Source: Hyaloperonospora brassicae (Eukaryota > Oomycota > Peronosporomycetes > Peronosporales > Peronosporaceae). From it: 64,000 bases of DNA. Where the stretch lies: NCBI GenBank assembly GCA_947650285.1, contig CANTFL010000579.1, positions 1 to 64,000 on the forward strand. The letters are read 5' to 3'. The translations under genes and the position numbers were made by a program. This document shows positions 32,365 to 43,390 of the stretch, piece by piece (the first letter of the stretch is position 1; the number at the start of each line of letters is the position of its first letter). The notes below the pieces were generated by a model, which was given only the letters and a program-made list of their open reading frames with translations, was not told where the DNA came from and made no database searches.

Positions 32365-33405
32365 GTAGAACTGAGTTCTGTCACTTCTCTACGAGGTAGA
32401 GCAACACAGGGCTTAGCCCCACAGAGCTCCGTGCCAGCAAGCACAGAGCGTGGATACAAGCCTGGCTTGTTAGTCGCTGAGGCGATATTTAAAGGCTTTG
32501 AGAAGCACTGGTCGATCTTAATCGATTCTGGGGCGTCATGCAACTATGCTAGACGCCGTTCCCTTGAGGGGAGTCAGCAATATGCTGAGGCGCTCAAAGC
32601 GCACGATGGTGATTCCATCACTGTTCGGTTAGCGACGGGTAGTCGCGTTACTGTGCCTAAAGTTCCGTTGAACTTGGGCGTGAAGTTTTTGGACTTTGAT
32701 AGCATGGAACGCTGTCTCGTCCTTGACTTGGATTCGAGATACGACCTCATCCTAGGCATGGCATGGCTTGAACGCCATGAACCATGGATCGATTGGAGGT
32801 CTAAAACCTTAGGCGCCACGCGCAATGTTCCGAGCGAAGCTTTGGAGAGTCATGAACCCAACTTTGCTAGGCAACAAAAGCGCTATTGGCGCGAGCCATT
32901 GACGGAAGATGTCAATGTGCTGGACATTGGTATGTCGGAGTTGATTAACTCGAATGTCTATGACATGAATGTTGAGCGGAGCTCTTCTAATGTGTTTGAA
33001 GAGAGTTGTACTCCGTTGAGTGATACTCGTTGTGATAATGAGTCACTGCATGCGTCAAGCATGGTTTGCCTACGGGCGGGACATACAGGAGGTAATTTCC
33101 ATGATGTCAGTGCGGTGGCACGTGAAAATACACAGAGTGAGGGCGGCCGTGATGGCGCCTCACTGAATGTCGATAATGACATTGATGGCGAGAAGCCAGA
33201 GCGTTCAGGGCTAGGCCCGAATGCTGTACGTGAAGTGGTCCGTGTAAATCCACTGGGTGAAGCGTTTGAGTTACGTAACACTTCACCAGATGTCGTTCAA
33301 GACATGAGCTCTCGTCTAGAGCGTGCTAAGACAAATAGCAATCACGGGGACCCGACTGTCCCGGCCTCTAGGAGGCGTACGGTTTCTGTGAGGAAACGAT
33401 TCTAG
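32330..33405 (+). CDS. Family-2 protease segment of pol
   Basis: Frame -1 relative to gag, open from 32,263. The retropepsin has ILIDSGASCNYARRRS (active-site DSG) near 32,520, and DSRYDLILGMAWLERHEPWI as the second conserved block near 32,740. A long acidic/serine-rich spacer follows to 33,402. A single TAG at 33,403-33,405 separates it from the RT frame, which is the same reading frame. It is probably a point mutation, since no slippery site precedes it. Protease would cleave the gag-pol precursor. Confidence 0.8.
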
Positions 33406-34476
33406 CGTAGGGTGGCAACTGTTAAGCGCCCAACGTCTAAGAAGTCACGAAGTGATAATAGTAATAATACACTATATACACTTGTCAATGGGTTGACTGG
33501 CCAGATCGATGGCAATATTAGTCTTGAGACTCTTCCACCTTTGGATACTCTCTTTGAACTAGACGAAATGTCTGACGGCGAATTTAGCCAAGCCTTACAG
33601 GCAGGAGAATTATTCGAGTTAGTGGTCATTCGACCAGATATTGAGTTGAACTCATCCTCGTTATTGGACGAGTCTGTCCTTGAGGACACAAAGGCGGCAT
33701 TGGATGCCCGTAGTGGATCTTCGATCCTTAAGGATCCTCTTGATCCGTTCTATCCTTTGGTAAAGGAGTTTCAGGACGTGGTGTGTCACAACCCACCGTC
33801 CGTCTTACCTCCCGATAGAGGTGTGCGTCATGAAATTGACTTGGTTCCTGGAACTAAATACTGCGTAACACGGCAGTGGCCTTTACCCAAGGAACAGTGT
33901 GACGTCATTGACGACTTCTTTCGTGCAAAGCACGCAGCGGGCATGGTTCGTGAGAGCAAATCTCCTTATTCCACGCCCACATTTTTTGTTCGAAAGCCCA
34001 GTGGAAAGTGGCGCATTGTTCATGCTTACAATAAGCTTAATGCTGCCACGATCCCGGCTCAGACACCAATCCCTCGGAAAGATGTTCTTCAGAACAATAT
34101 GGTGGGATGTACGATGTACAGTGCACTCGATTTAGTCGATGGTTATTACCAATTACTCATGCGTGAGAAAGATATCCCGCTAACAGCGGTTAGTACCCCG
34201 AGCGGTATGCTCTGGGAGTGGCTAGTTATGCCACAGGGCTTGTCAAACGCCCCAGCTACGTTCAATCGTCTTGTGACGCAACTGTTTCGGCCTCAACGCG
34301 GTTATGCACAGACCTACTTTGATGACATCTTTGTCCATAGTCGTGCTATGAACGGCCGGTCTGATGTGGATAATCACATCGACCACTTACGAGCAGTGCT
34401 CGAGTGCATGCGCACAAACAAGTTGTATGCCAACGCCTCTAAGTGCATCTTTGGCGCACAAGAGATTCCCTATTAG
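33406..34476 (+). CDS. Family-2 reverse transcriptase
   Basis: About 355 codons in the protease frame. RT blocks in order: [100 protein letters not shown], and the catalytic [13 protein letters not shown] near 34,310. It stops at TAG 34,474 within EIPY*; a one-base deletion there compared with the usual IP-[YF]-LG sequence shifts the reading. The catalytic domain itself is complete. It makes element cDNA inside the particle. Confidence 0.9.
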   Translation, partial: RRVATVKRPTSKKSRSDNSNNTLYTLVNGLTGQIDGNISLETLPPLDTLFELDEMSDGEFSQALQAGELFELVVIRPDIELNSSSLLDESVLEDTKAALDARSGSSILKDPLDPFYPLVKEFQDVVCHNPPSVLPPDRGVRHEIDLVPGTKYCVTRQWPLPKEQCDVIDDFFRAKHAAGMVRESKSPYSTPTFFVRKPSGKWRIVHAYNKLNAATIPAQTPIPRKDVLQNNMVGCTMYSALDLVDGYYQLLMREKDIPLTAVSTPSGMLWEWLVMPQGLSNAPATFNRLVTQLFRPQRGYAQTYFDDIFVHSRAMNGRSDVDNHIDHLRAVLECMRTNKLYANASKCIFGAQEIPY

Positions 34477-36275
34477 GGTGCTTCATTGGGAAGCGTGGTC
34501 TTAGAGCGGATCCCGCTAAGATAAAAGCCATAGTCGATTGGCCGGTTCCTCAGAACCAGAAGGACTTACGTAAGTGGCTTGGTCTTGCCAATTACTTACA
34601 CAAGTATAGTGCATACTATGCAGACATGGCTCGACCATTATCCAATCTCCTTAAAAAGGATGTGGAATGGTGTTGGACGAACACCGAGCAGAAAGCCTTT
34701 ACGGCTGTAAAAGAGAGTCTTCTTCATGCGCCAATCTTGGCTTTGCCTGATCCTGAGCGATCTTTCAGTGTCGTCTGTGACGCATCTGACTTTGCCATCG
34801 GCAGTGCTCTGTTACAAACAGATAATGATGGACGGGAACGCGTCATTGCGTTTGAGTCCCGGCAGCTGAAAGCAGCTGAAAAGAACTATCCAGTTCATGA
34901 CAAAGAGCTACTTGCAATGAAGTATGCTTTAGTTAAATTCAGAGTTCATCTGCTTGGCTCTAAGCCTTTTGTGATCCTTACAGATCATGCGTCATTACGC
35001 ACTGCGACCCAGTCGCCACATCTCTCTCAGCGAATGGCTCGTTGGCTCTCATTCTTTGCGGAATATAACTTCGAGGTAAAGTATAAGCCGGGCAAACAGA
35101 ATGCTTTGGCTGATGCGTTGTCACGCAGGCCTGACTATGAGCTTGCTCATGTTACGACTCTGTCACCATCGGTCACAGACCTCATTCGTTCGGCATATGC
35201 CAAAGATGAACACTGTGTAGCTTTGCTACGTGCTCTGGGGAGCGAGGAGTTTAACAACTCAGACATTAAATTGTCGGCACGTTTGCGTGCGAGGCTACAT
35301 CGATATTCCATCGATCAAGGCCTGTTGTGCTATAGCACGGATGTGGAGGATACTCCCCGTATCGTTGTCCCTCATGATGAGGAATTGAAGTATCGCATCC
35401 TCTATGAGGCGCATGATACTGCGGTGGGCGGTCATCTCGGTCGAGAGAAGACATATAGCTCCGTGAGCCAATATTATTGGTGGCCCAAACTTTACAAATG
35501 GGTAAGCACATATGTGCGTACGTGTGAAACGTGTCAACGGGTGAAACCCTCAGCTCATGCGGCTGCGCCGCTGGCTAGTTTGCCTATACCCTCTGGGTGC
35601 TGGGAGTCCATCAGTATGGATTTCATGTTCGGTCTGCCGAAAGACGTGCAAGGCAATACGGGTATTGTGGTCTTTGTTGACCGTTTGAGCAAGATGGCTC
35701 ACTTAGCGGCTGTGCCAGATACCATTGATGGTGAAGGTACAGCTTCGCTGTTTATCGATCGAGTGTTTCGACAACACGGCTTGCCTGTGGCAATTGTCTC
35801 TGACCGAGACCCTCGCTTCACTGGGAAGTTTTGGAAGTCCATCTTCAAGGTGCTCGGCACACGTTTGGACATGTCCACGGCGGATCATCCGCAGACAGAT
35901 GGTCAAACCGAGCGAGTCAATCGCGTTATCAATGACATATTACGCAGTGTTTGCGCTAATACACCAAAATGTTGGAGTTCGATGCTTCCTGTTGTTGAGT
36001 TTGCGTTAAATAACGCTGTTCACGCCTCTACAGGCTTTACTCCATTCTACGTGAACGGTCTCACACACCCTCGCGTTCCGTTGACGCTACCACTGCGTGG
36101 TTCAGGGCTTGGTGGGGGAGAGATGGCCGATAGGCTTGCTGGTATCAGCCCTGCTACTGTTCATAAACAGGTAAGCGAGTTTCTCGCAACGCGCTTGAAT
36201 GTGTTACGACACGTACGTGATGCACTGGCTGATAGCCAAGACAAGCAGAAGGAACAAGCTGATGAAGAAGAGGAT
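34477..36275 (+). CDS. Family-2 RNase H and integrase
   Basis: This is the next frame after the 34,475 shift, open to 36,341. RT thumb LRKWLGLANYLHKYSAYYAD; RNase H FSVVCDASDFAIGSALLQ and FVILTDHASLRTATQSPH; then the integrase HHCC finger (HDTAVGGHLGREKTY .. CETC). The DDE core has D in SISMDFMFGLP, D in IVSDRDPRFTGKFW and E in DHPQTDGQTERVN. Only one RNase H is present, unlike family 1. Near 36,270 the frame shifts again, so the end to 36,341 is out of frame. Confidence 0.9.
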
Positions 36276-36957
36276 GTATTGAACGTTATGAGGTCGGAGA
36301 CCAAGTTCTACTCAATGCTAAAAACCTACCTACAAATGTAGTCTCTGCTGTCTTCAAGACCAAGTTGCGTCCGCGCTTCATTGGGCCATTCACGGTCATT
36401 GCTAAGAAGGGATTGGCGTATACGCTCAACCTCCCGCGCAAACTGCGCACGCACCCAGTGTTCTACGTTGGCTTACTTAAGCCGTATCGGGATCCGTCCC
36501 ATGTGAACTCGGAGGCGCTTGCGCCGGGTAATAGGGCCTTGCCGTCGGCTGTTGCATCCGAACCAGGAGGTCAAGCTGACCATCCACACGGGCTAAGGCC
36601 AACTCCAATGCTTGAACACGGGCTTGCATCGCGTCGAGCGCACTCTGGGTCTTACCCAATGTCTCTTGGAGACCACTCAGCTCACGGAGCACCTTCTCAT
36701 GCTCCTCCTTCGGTACCCCGACCACCACCGACTCTGCTTGATGAGCAAGGGAACCACCAGTTCCATGTGGAGCGACTCCTTCAGCGACGTCGTCGTCGTG
36801 GCCAATACCAGTATCTGGTGAAGTGGCGAGGTACCCGGAGTCGGAGAACTCGTGGAAGTATGAGATACCCCTTCGGCAGGACTGCCCTTACGCCGTGGAT
36901 GTTTTTGAACATCGTGGCCAGGGTCGCCTTGCGAGCGAGAACGCTTCTCACCAATAG
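36276..36957 (+). pseudogene. Family-2 integrase C-terminus and chromodomain
   Basis: In the shifted frame, FIGPFTVIAKKGLAYTLNLP with HPVFYVGLLKPYRDPSHV is the GPF module. A proline-rich linker follows, then QFHVERLLQRRRRRGQYQYL and VKWRG start a chromodomain. One more shift near 36,825 gives YPESENSWKYEIPLRQDCPY, the rest of the domain, ending at TAG 36,955. Two indels thus break this part. The linker (36,477-36,728) is also open on the minus strand (see the antisense ORF). Confidence 0.8.
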
Positions 36958-37776
36958 TGGTGGGAGGTGGCGTGTTGCTCCGCACCTTAGGGTCGTGACC
37001 CGTGGCTACCATTGTAGCCGGAGAATAACGCGTACGTGTACGCAACTGGCCTCTGGCCTTGAGATTGGCATGCTCGAACCGGAGCTTCCGTTCCAGACGA
37101 ACGTCAGCCACATCGGCGCTGGCCCGCAGCGTTGGCACACTGTAAGATGCCGCTCGCGGTACACCCAACGAATGAACTCATTGTCCTCCTCCTCGGGCAG
37201 TTCGCCAGCGAACAACAAGATGGGCACGCCCTTTATCGGTCGAACCGAAACACCACGAGAAAGACTCTCAAGGTGTGCAAGGTACTGACCTTGCGTGGTA
37301 AAGGCTGGTTCGAGATACCTCTCATTTAGAGCCTTGCGAAAGGCGATATCTTCTGGCGACGTAGCCTCGGGGCCAATGGCCCATGTTGAAAGGCTACGGC
37401 CTTCCGTTTGACGGAGGCGTTGCTCCACGTCTGGTGTTGAGAACACGTAACCACTCCGGTTTCGAATAAACGCCTGGGTATGAGTGCGACGTAGAGCACG
37501 CTCCTCTTGCTGACGGATCAGCTCCTGTTGCTCGTCGAGCGGGTTCGTGATGATGTTCTCACCTGCATCTGTTGTATGATGCTGCGCCACTGGCGCGGTG
37601 GTATCACCACGTTCAACGAACGGATTCGATGCTGTAAGAGGACGAGCCTCAGGTACAGCGGAGTGGGATGATATCCCGTCATCTCCATGGACACTGGTAT
37701 CACTACCATAGTCCACATCCTCGTCGAAGTCGAGGTAAGATGAAAGAGTCCGAGACTCGCTGGGTGGCAATGCCAT
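36958..37776 (-). CDS. Family-2 antisense ORF near the 3' LTR
   Basis: A 256-codon frame runs leftward from ATG 37,776 to 37,006, lying between the pol stop and the 3' LTR. It has a Ser/Asp-rich start (SYLDFDEDVDYGSD), a Glu/Gln/Arg-rich helix (DEQQELIRQQEERALRRT), and a folded-looking part (GVSVRPIKGVPILLFAGELP, EEEDNEFIRWVYRERH). A shifted frame (37,168-36,677) adds RLERKLRFEHANLKARGQLR and basic KRSRSQGD / HPRRKGSP. A third (36,728-36,477) reads as a coiled coil, but overlaps pol and may be its shadow. I know no such family. It is convergent with pol, as in family 1, though without visible sequence similarity to that aORF. Confidence 0.6.
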
Positions 37777-37870
37777 GGTGTTTCGTGTTTAGAAACCGCG
37801 AGGTTAAGCACACACACACCGACCTTTTCGAGGAAAGAAGCCGATTGACGTTTGGTGGTAACGTCAGTCT

Positions 37871-37882
37871 GGTGGGGGAGGG
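37871..37882 (+). promoter_or_regulatory. Family-2 polypurine tract
   Basis: GGTGGGGGAGGG immediately before the TGTAACGG start of the 3' LTR: the expected plus-strand primer. A similar run (GGTGGGGGAGAG) lies inside pol at about 36,111-36,122 and could act as an internal tract. Confidence 0.75.
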
Positions 37883-38357
37883 TGTAACGGGGTTACACGT
37901 CGGCTGGTAGTCGACGATGGGTGTGGTGCACACAAGAGAGGGGGTTACCCTATAGAGTAATTTTAGAACACAGTGAGTGTATCAATTGTTTTAAGACCGA
38001 TGTCTGTCATCAATTGATTGCGAGATCTTTTAAGAGGTTATTTAGGGCAGGTTAAATACGTTGTTCTAAGGTGTTCTTTTAGGTTAATTAAAGAAATAAA
38101 AATGCAGTTCCCCTTTTGATCAACATAAGACACGTGCCTTGCGAGGCGTCTTGATCGGAAGAGCTAGCAACGCCTGTGAAGGTAGCTACTCTTGATCACT
38201 CTGTGCTGTGATTCTCTTGAATCGTTTGGTCCCCCTGGAACAGGGACCGTAAGCTCTCTGAGCTTGTTGACTCTCTGAGTCGGGTTCGTAGAACCAAAGT
38301 TGCTCGTAAGAGCGTTAAGTCTTCCTCTGACTTAAGGAGCTGTGTAGCTCCGCTACA
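37883..38357 (+). repeat. Family-2 3' LTR
   Basis: 475 bp, identical to the 5' LTR except GATAGG/GATGGG, CATGAAG/CATAAG, GGAAGGAG/GGAAGAG and CTGTAAAG/CTGTGAAG. The right flank GGTTT pairs with GGTTC on the left side. It contains the same hairpin chain as the 5' LTR (about 38,210-38,351). Confidence 0.95.
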
Positions 38358-38763
38358 GGTTTAGCCTGGGCGAAGTCGGCAGAGACGACGCCCGGCACAA
38401 AAGTGTCACAAGAAGCTGATCTCGACGAAGTGTCAGGTCCATCGTTCAATCGCGACGAGTCTTTCACGGCTGAAGTCGGCGAGGAAGACACACCCGGTCG
38501 GGAATCGCTCCGTCAACATCTGACGATGCTGAAGAAGTAAGCATAGATAAAGGCGGACGATCAGGTCGAAGTTGCGTCTCGTGAGTCGTCGACGGTGAGT
38601 CGTCGACGGTGAGTCGTCGACGGTGAGTCGTCGACAGACTGAAACATGCAACAGAGAACATACCACATATCGGAGCACAAGTTAAAAGCCGCCACGAGAA
38701 TGATGGAGAGGAGCGTGCTGGAGAATCATACCATGGTATAGAGGAATCGGCTCGGAATGACAA
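38358..38763 (-). pseudogene. aORF of family 1b, N-terminal part
   Basis: Minus-strand coding sequence that joins the 30,773 part once the family-2 element and one target copy are removed. Frames here are Ser/Thr/Asp-rich (SASCDTFVPGVVSADFAQA at the junction) with basic repeats near 38,600. The start is uncertain; ATG 38,763 (MSFRADSSIPWYDSP) is a candidate. The 14-bp tandem repeat 38,581-38,636 lies inside and shifts frame across units, so it may be a later expansion. Confidence 0.5.
38581..38636. repeat. Four tandem 14-bp units
   Basis: GTGAGTCGTCGACG repeated four times without spacer; only the last base of the fourth unit differs. Each unit contains the palindrome GTCGAC. The period is not a multiple of three, so copy-number change would shift any overlapping frame. 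Confidence 0.9.
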
Positions 38764-38913
38764 CCAGAAGTGGCGGTGGAGAGAATGGTCGAGACACTCG
38801 CCCGTTAGGTCCGAATCGCGACTGGGGCAGTTGTTGTGTAGAGAATTTCAGTCCCGGGATATTAGTTCGGCGACTTAAGGGTTGGCGACTCGAGCGACAG
38901 TGGAAAAGGTAGG

Positions 38914-39078
38914 CAAATCAAGTATCGCCGACTTAAGTGTCGGCAAGTCAAGTGCCAGCGACTTAAGTGTCAGCGACTTAGGTGTCGACGACTCTAGTGT
39001 CGGCAACTCAAGTGTCGGCGACTTAGGTGTCGACGACTCGGGTGTCGACGACTCGGGTGTCGGCGACTAGTTTGTCGG
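38914..39078. repeat. 15-bp minisatellite, about 11 units
   Basis: Units resembling CGACTTAGGTGTCGG follow each other without gaps, each with one to five changes. Because 15 is divisible by three, the plus frame 38,882-39,070 reads as five-residue repeats (VDDSG, VGDLG, VGNSS). No start context or neighbouring domain supports a gene. Confidence 0.85.
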
Positions 39079-40749
39079 CGACGTAAGGGTATGGCAGTAT
39101 GCAGGAAGATCGAGCGACAGATTCATCACGTTATTTGTATAGGAACTAAGGAAGGCAGAGAGCTATTCAAACTGGCCCTGCGAGAAAGCAAAAGAATAAC
39201 CGATACATTGCAGAATTTTCTAAGGCACGCGTACATTTCAGGTAAGTCCCTGCGTAGGCTAGATTATGCCTGCCGTCGAACTTCGAGAGGCATAGCTCGT
39301 ATAGGTATCGACTGGTAGCGTCAAGAGTTAGGAAGGCCTGGGTTGGTCAGCGCTCGCTATTAGCGAAGGAAGGAGTCTTGTCGTCGACGAGCCGGTGACC
39401 CAATAGACGGCACCGTTGAAATTCTTGTCGAGCGATAAGCCGGTGGGCCTCAGCCGGGGGCATCGTAATGTATCTAGTCGGGCGGACACTACGGCCGGTG
39501 ACCTGTTAAAGCGCTTGAGTTTCGGCTTCCATCCATTGGTCTGAAGTCACAGGGAGTGAAAGGTTTAGGAGCTGCTGAGCTCAGGCAGACTTCTGAAGGA
39601 ATTGGTTGTAAAAATTCGTTAAGCGAGAGGCACAATCTAAATCCTGAAAGAGCTAACTGCGAAAAATTGCCCTTACCTATCATCCCGTGCGCCGACTAAG
39701 CTCGGCGATTGTTATGTTTGTGCGTTGAGGCTGTTCTTGGTAAGATTTGACTAACTTCTATACCATAGCGGACAACAGCGTTAACTTCGAATTGGCTTTA
39801 ATTGATAGAGAGGTCGCACCAGACACAAAAAATCTTGTATTCAGGGCTTAAAAATCCTGTCCGGTATAAGAGAAGTGCTCGCCTTGGGCGGTTCAAGAAC
39901 AAAGAAAGAAGACGGAAGATATTTTCTAGAGGACGCTATGGGTGGTGCAGCAGCGGAGACGGTCGAGCTGAAACGCGTAGTATGTGGAAGAGCCTTGTGA
40001 CCTTTTAAATCTCTAAGCTGAAGCTACTGAACGCTTGATGACATGAGTTCGAGCAGAGCGCAATTTTCGACGAGACTAAATTGGTGGAACGACCAACGGC
40101 AACAAGAGGTTAGCGAGAGAGAAGTAGCAGAAGATACTAGTCGAACTGTATTCACTGACAACATTTCAAGATTCTGGGATTTTGATGTAGTCGGCGACCC
40201 GGACCAACGAGCGAGGGTCACTAACTTAGGCAACTCTAGTGGCGTCACGGTAAACTGTGACGATATTGGTGAAGAGGGGCGAATCCTCAGAAGTTATGAA
40301 ACCAGATAAAGCATGAGTTGGCACTAAGAGACCGGTATGGTCGGCTACGGCGAGCCATTTCCATGGGCCTGCGATCCGGTGGACGGTGCAGACGTCCCAC
40401 GACGCGACGACGGAGTAACACCCGTCGACGTTAGACCAAACACTAGGTACCGGAAAGACGTCGGAGATTAAAATGGAGAGTTTGTGATGCTAAAATTAGT
40501 TTATGATTTAAATACTTTGTCGATGCGCTCATCGATGCGAAAGACGTAGAATTCGACGGAGAAATCGCGCCAACAGTAACAGCCGACAATAAGGACGAGT
40601 TTGATGAAGAAAACGCAAATGAACACGACAAAAAGACGAAGAACATTACCCGGATGTAAAAGTCGAGCGCCTTGATTATATCAATGACGCAATGAGGTTT
40701 AATTGGCCTATCAACGCCAAACGAAATCAGGTAGGTGTGACCATGTGAT
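39079..40749. other. Low-coding stretch with a duplicated unknown module
   Basis: Only short frames. The part 39,230-39,760 is repeated, diverged, at 43,595-44,170 in the same orientation (shared pieces include CTGAGCTCAGGCAGACTTCTG against CTGATCTCAGGCAGGCATCTA). The plus frame 40,043-40,309 (88 codons, acidic) and the acidic stretch at 40,520-40,650 might be worn gag linker of a family-1b element, but I see no diagnostic motif. No promoter or RNA gene is visible. Confidence 0.4.
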
Positions 40750-41760
40750 GCAGAAGCAGAGGAAAGTTAGTCGCAAAACCATGTTCTAGAACGTCAATTA
40801 TCCATTGATTGATATCTAATTAGGATATAGAGTTACGGGCAGACGACACACTCGTTAATTCGGATACATGTCTCGTAATTTCAAGTTACGATCGTTAAGC
40901 CGACTGCCGCAGCTATAGGGAGGTGATGATTTAGTGGACACTAAATTAGTTTTTGGCGCAGGATTGCCTTCTGTTCTCGGATGACATGCTACTGACTTCT
41001 GATGGTCCGTCGCGCAACCCTCGGAGCGTGACTGTCTCCATTAATTAGGCAACAGTTTCCTTTTGATAATGCCTGAAGTACTCGGCGGTAACACCTTAGA
41101 CAGGGGAGTATCGAGCTTCAGCATCGACGAGATCTCGCGTTAGTTGATTCATCATGCAATCAAGTTTTGCGATACCAGTCGTCAATCAAGTTAGTCATTC
41201 CGATGCTTGACAGTCTGACGCGCGGATAATTCGAGGGGGGATATTGCTTATTCAAAGAGTCAATTTAGTTTGTAGTGTTTACTGCAGCAATCTTCCACGT
41301 TTCGGTCTCCTCCTCACTCGTCGACATTCGATCCCATGAATTTGCCAATGCCGCGACGGCATATTAAAAACGTCAACGAGAAGAGGTCTTCGTGCGATGC
41401 GATCGATCAAGATAAACGCATTAGAGCACTACATCCGCCGAGCGATCGGCGATCAGACCGACGTCATTTCAGATTAAAGAGCTAAACTTCGCGAGCGTTT
41501 GCACTCGCTGAATGGACTTCCTTAAAGCCGCGTCGGGAACTTGGAGCGGAGACTTTAGCGAAGTCTCGATGTCCCGGGTCAACTTTATCTCGCGACGCTG
41601 CATTCTATCATTCAAACTAGAAATTAAACGACGAAGGTTTGACGTATCCAACGACACAAGTGAGCCACGGCCAATGGAATACGATTCTGGGACAGCTCTA
41701 AATGAACGACACCGGACTCAGTGTATCTTTTGGAAGTTAGTTCCAATAACATATGCCGCA
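40750..41760 (-). pseudogene. Decayed second copy of a family-1b-type aORF
   Basis: On the minus strand SLDTSNLRRLISSLNDRMQR with REIKLTRDIETSLKSP (41,657-41,469) aligns with the family-1b aORF near 30,720-30,640 (SLNTLDLCRLLSSIDDRIQR). Further left, DNA similarity continues at 41,080-41,200 and 40,770-40,900 to 30,140-30,260 and 29,830-29,930, with most changes toward A or T. Stops are frequent, so it is a fossil. It shows the gene was present in more than one 1b element. Confidence 0.6.
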
Positions 41761-41974
41761 CATTGATTAAGGTCGAAGAGACGACTAGCGGCGCGCTACA
41801 CCTCTAAGATTGGTTTTTGCCACGTTCCATCTACCCAACGACTAAATGAGTCGACGAAGCATACGCAGCGGAAGAAGACGGATGTCCGGATTCAAGATAG
41901 ATATCAGTGTCCGTGAGGAAACGGGCGTCGACAGACTGCCGAACACATCCAAGAGAATACACGGAGACTGGCAC

Positions 41975-43390
41975 TGTGGTGGAGTGATGATCACAAATTT
42001 CTTGTGAGCCCGAATCTCCACTGTTGCCCGGACGACCGACTAACGGAGAAGGTACCCCGATTCCGTGCTCTGTGTCTTCTAGCTCAAATTATTTACCCGT
42101 CGGTGGGGCGGGGGCGCTCTTCTTGGTGGACTTAGTTTCAAGCTGAGCTTGGTGTTTTGGGGATAGGTGTTGATTGGGTGAAAATCTTTTTAAGCAGTCA
42201 AACGTGGGGTAGATCGGGTGGAAAGTCTTCACTCGATCGCAAGTAATAAGCAATCTCCCAGAGTCGGATGTATTTAAAGGTGATTCTTGATCCACGAGCC
42301 TCCTGACCACTTGAGCCCTCTCGCGATCTTGGATTTGAGCCGTTAGGTTTCCTATGTCCCATCGCAGATAAGGGGGTGAGAGCAGATGTTTCGTCTTGCC
42401 AAACAATCCAAATGAGAAGTTTGTAAAGACGTGGGTGACTCTCTATTGAACGAGAGGCCAATTTTCCCGCCCGGGAGAAGTCGACGCGTGTCTTTCGTTG
42501 CTAATTCAATTCTGAATAAAGTCAACCAATAAAATTCAAATCCTATGACTATGCATATCTGTTCGCTAGATCTCTGTTGCGTATCGCTTGTCTATGTAAT
42601 TAACCTGTTGCATCATGTGGGTCACAGAATACACTCCGTAGTGGATCGCGGGGTAGTGGATCGTAGTGTAATGAATCGTGGAGCAGTGGATTGCGGTGTA
42701 GTCGATCGCGGTATGTGGTCTAAACCAATTATGTATCTACACACTTATGTGCAGACGCAATCAAGCATCACACCCAGGTTGGATAGGGATCAATCTATCG
42801 AGTCTCTGATCGGGCATCCACCTTCGGACCGCAGTTACTTCTAAGACCGCGCATGTTGTATAATCTTGACGATCCACTCCTACAGCTTGCTTCCATATTC
42901 ACCTCGTTTCCCTTGTCAGCGATCTTGTATTCCAGCCGATGTTGACCCCTTGAGAGATCCGGTCTATGTAACTTGGCGATCCAGGCCATTTATCGCGGAT
43001 CGTGACCGGTCAGTCATAGATCATTAACTATACTCCTTTATGACCGTTACGTAGACTAATCCACATCATTTGACAGTCGTTTTCGATCACTCGGTCGTGT
43101 AATCCCATCCTTCGTACCAACGAGCCTATCTCCGAGCGCACTCCACCAAACAATTTGATCTCGCACGTATTGCGGTAGGCGCGATCCACACTTTCCATCA
43201 TTATTCTTTTCTGCTTCTCTACAGCACAAGTCAACAAGCATAACTGAAGGGATGACGAAAACATCGTAACGGTCCATACCATAGTATGGCAAATGGGAGA
43301 TCTGTGAGAGTGGACCAGTAAGAAAGGATTAAAGTCGCGACGAGTAAAATTGTTGCGACACTCGCTCATTAGTATTGTTTCACGACCACA
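41975..43390 (-). repeat. Decayed LTR (copy G), distantly related to family-1a LTRs
   Basis: It starts TGTGGTGGAGTGATGATCACAA, as the outer end of LTR B does, and keeps blocks such as TTTACCCGTCGG (42,090), CCTGACCACTTGAGCC (42,300), CTCTCGCGATCTTG (42,320) and the GAGAGGCCAATTTTCCCGCC region (42,460). It ends GACCACA at 43,390. The half after 42,540 has no clear match in the other LTRs, so it is either another subfamily or rearranged. No target duplication is evident. GATC enrichment is weaker here. Confidence 0.6.
42626..42715. repeat. 15-bp minisatellite, six units
   Basis: Units such as GTGGATCGCGGGGTA, GTGGATCGTAGTGTA and GTGGATTGCGGTGTA in direct succession. The plus frame reads VVDRG-like five-residue repeats. 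It lies inside LTR G. Confidence 0.8.

Larger units (their letters stand above)
30774..38357 (+). mobile_element. Family-2 Ty3/gypsy retrotransposon, complete and young
   Basis: A 7,584-bp element with two LTRs that differ by only two substitutions and two single-base indels. It has a candidate primer site after the 5' LTR and a purine tract before the 3' LTR. Gag, protease, RT, RNase H, integrase and chromodomain lie on the plus strand, and an antisense ORF near the 3' LTR. The flanks GGTTC (30,769-30,773) and GGTTT (38,358-38,362) fit a 5-bp target duplication with one later change. It is inserted in the family-1b aORF, so it is the youngest layer of the nest here. Confidence 0.9.

Noticed and set aside
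33403..33405. Programmed stop-codon readthrough between family-2 protease and RT
   Set aside because: Possible, since the frame continues, but there is no readthrough context I recognise and other lesions exist downstream; a point mutation is simpler.
36477..36728. Minus-strand coiled-coil frame as an independent gene
   Set aside because: It overlaps the pol linker, which is clearly coding on the plus strand; heptads may be a shadow. Kept only as a possible tail of the antisense ORF.
38581..39078. CRISPR-like array
   Set aside because: Units are adjacent with no unique spacers and the genome is eukaryotic; these are minisatellites.
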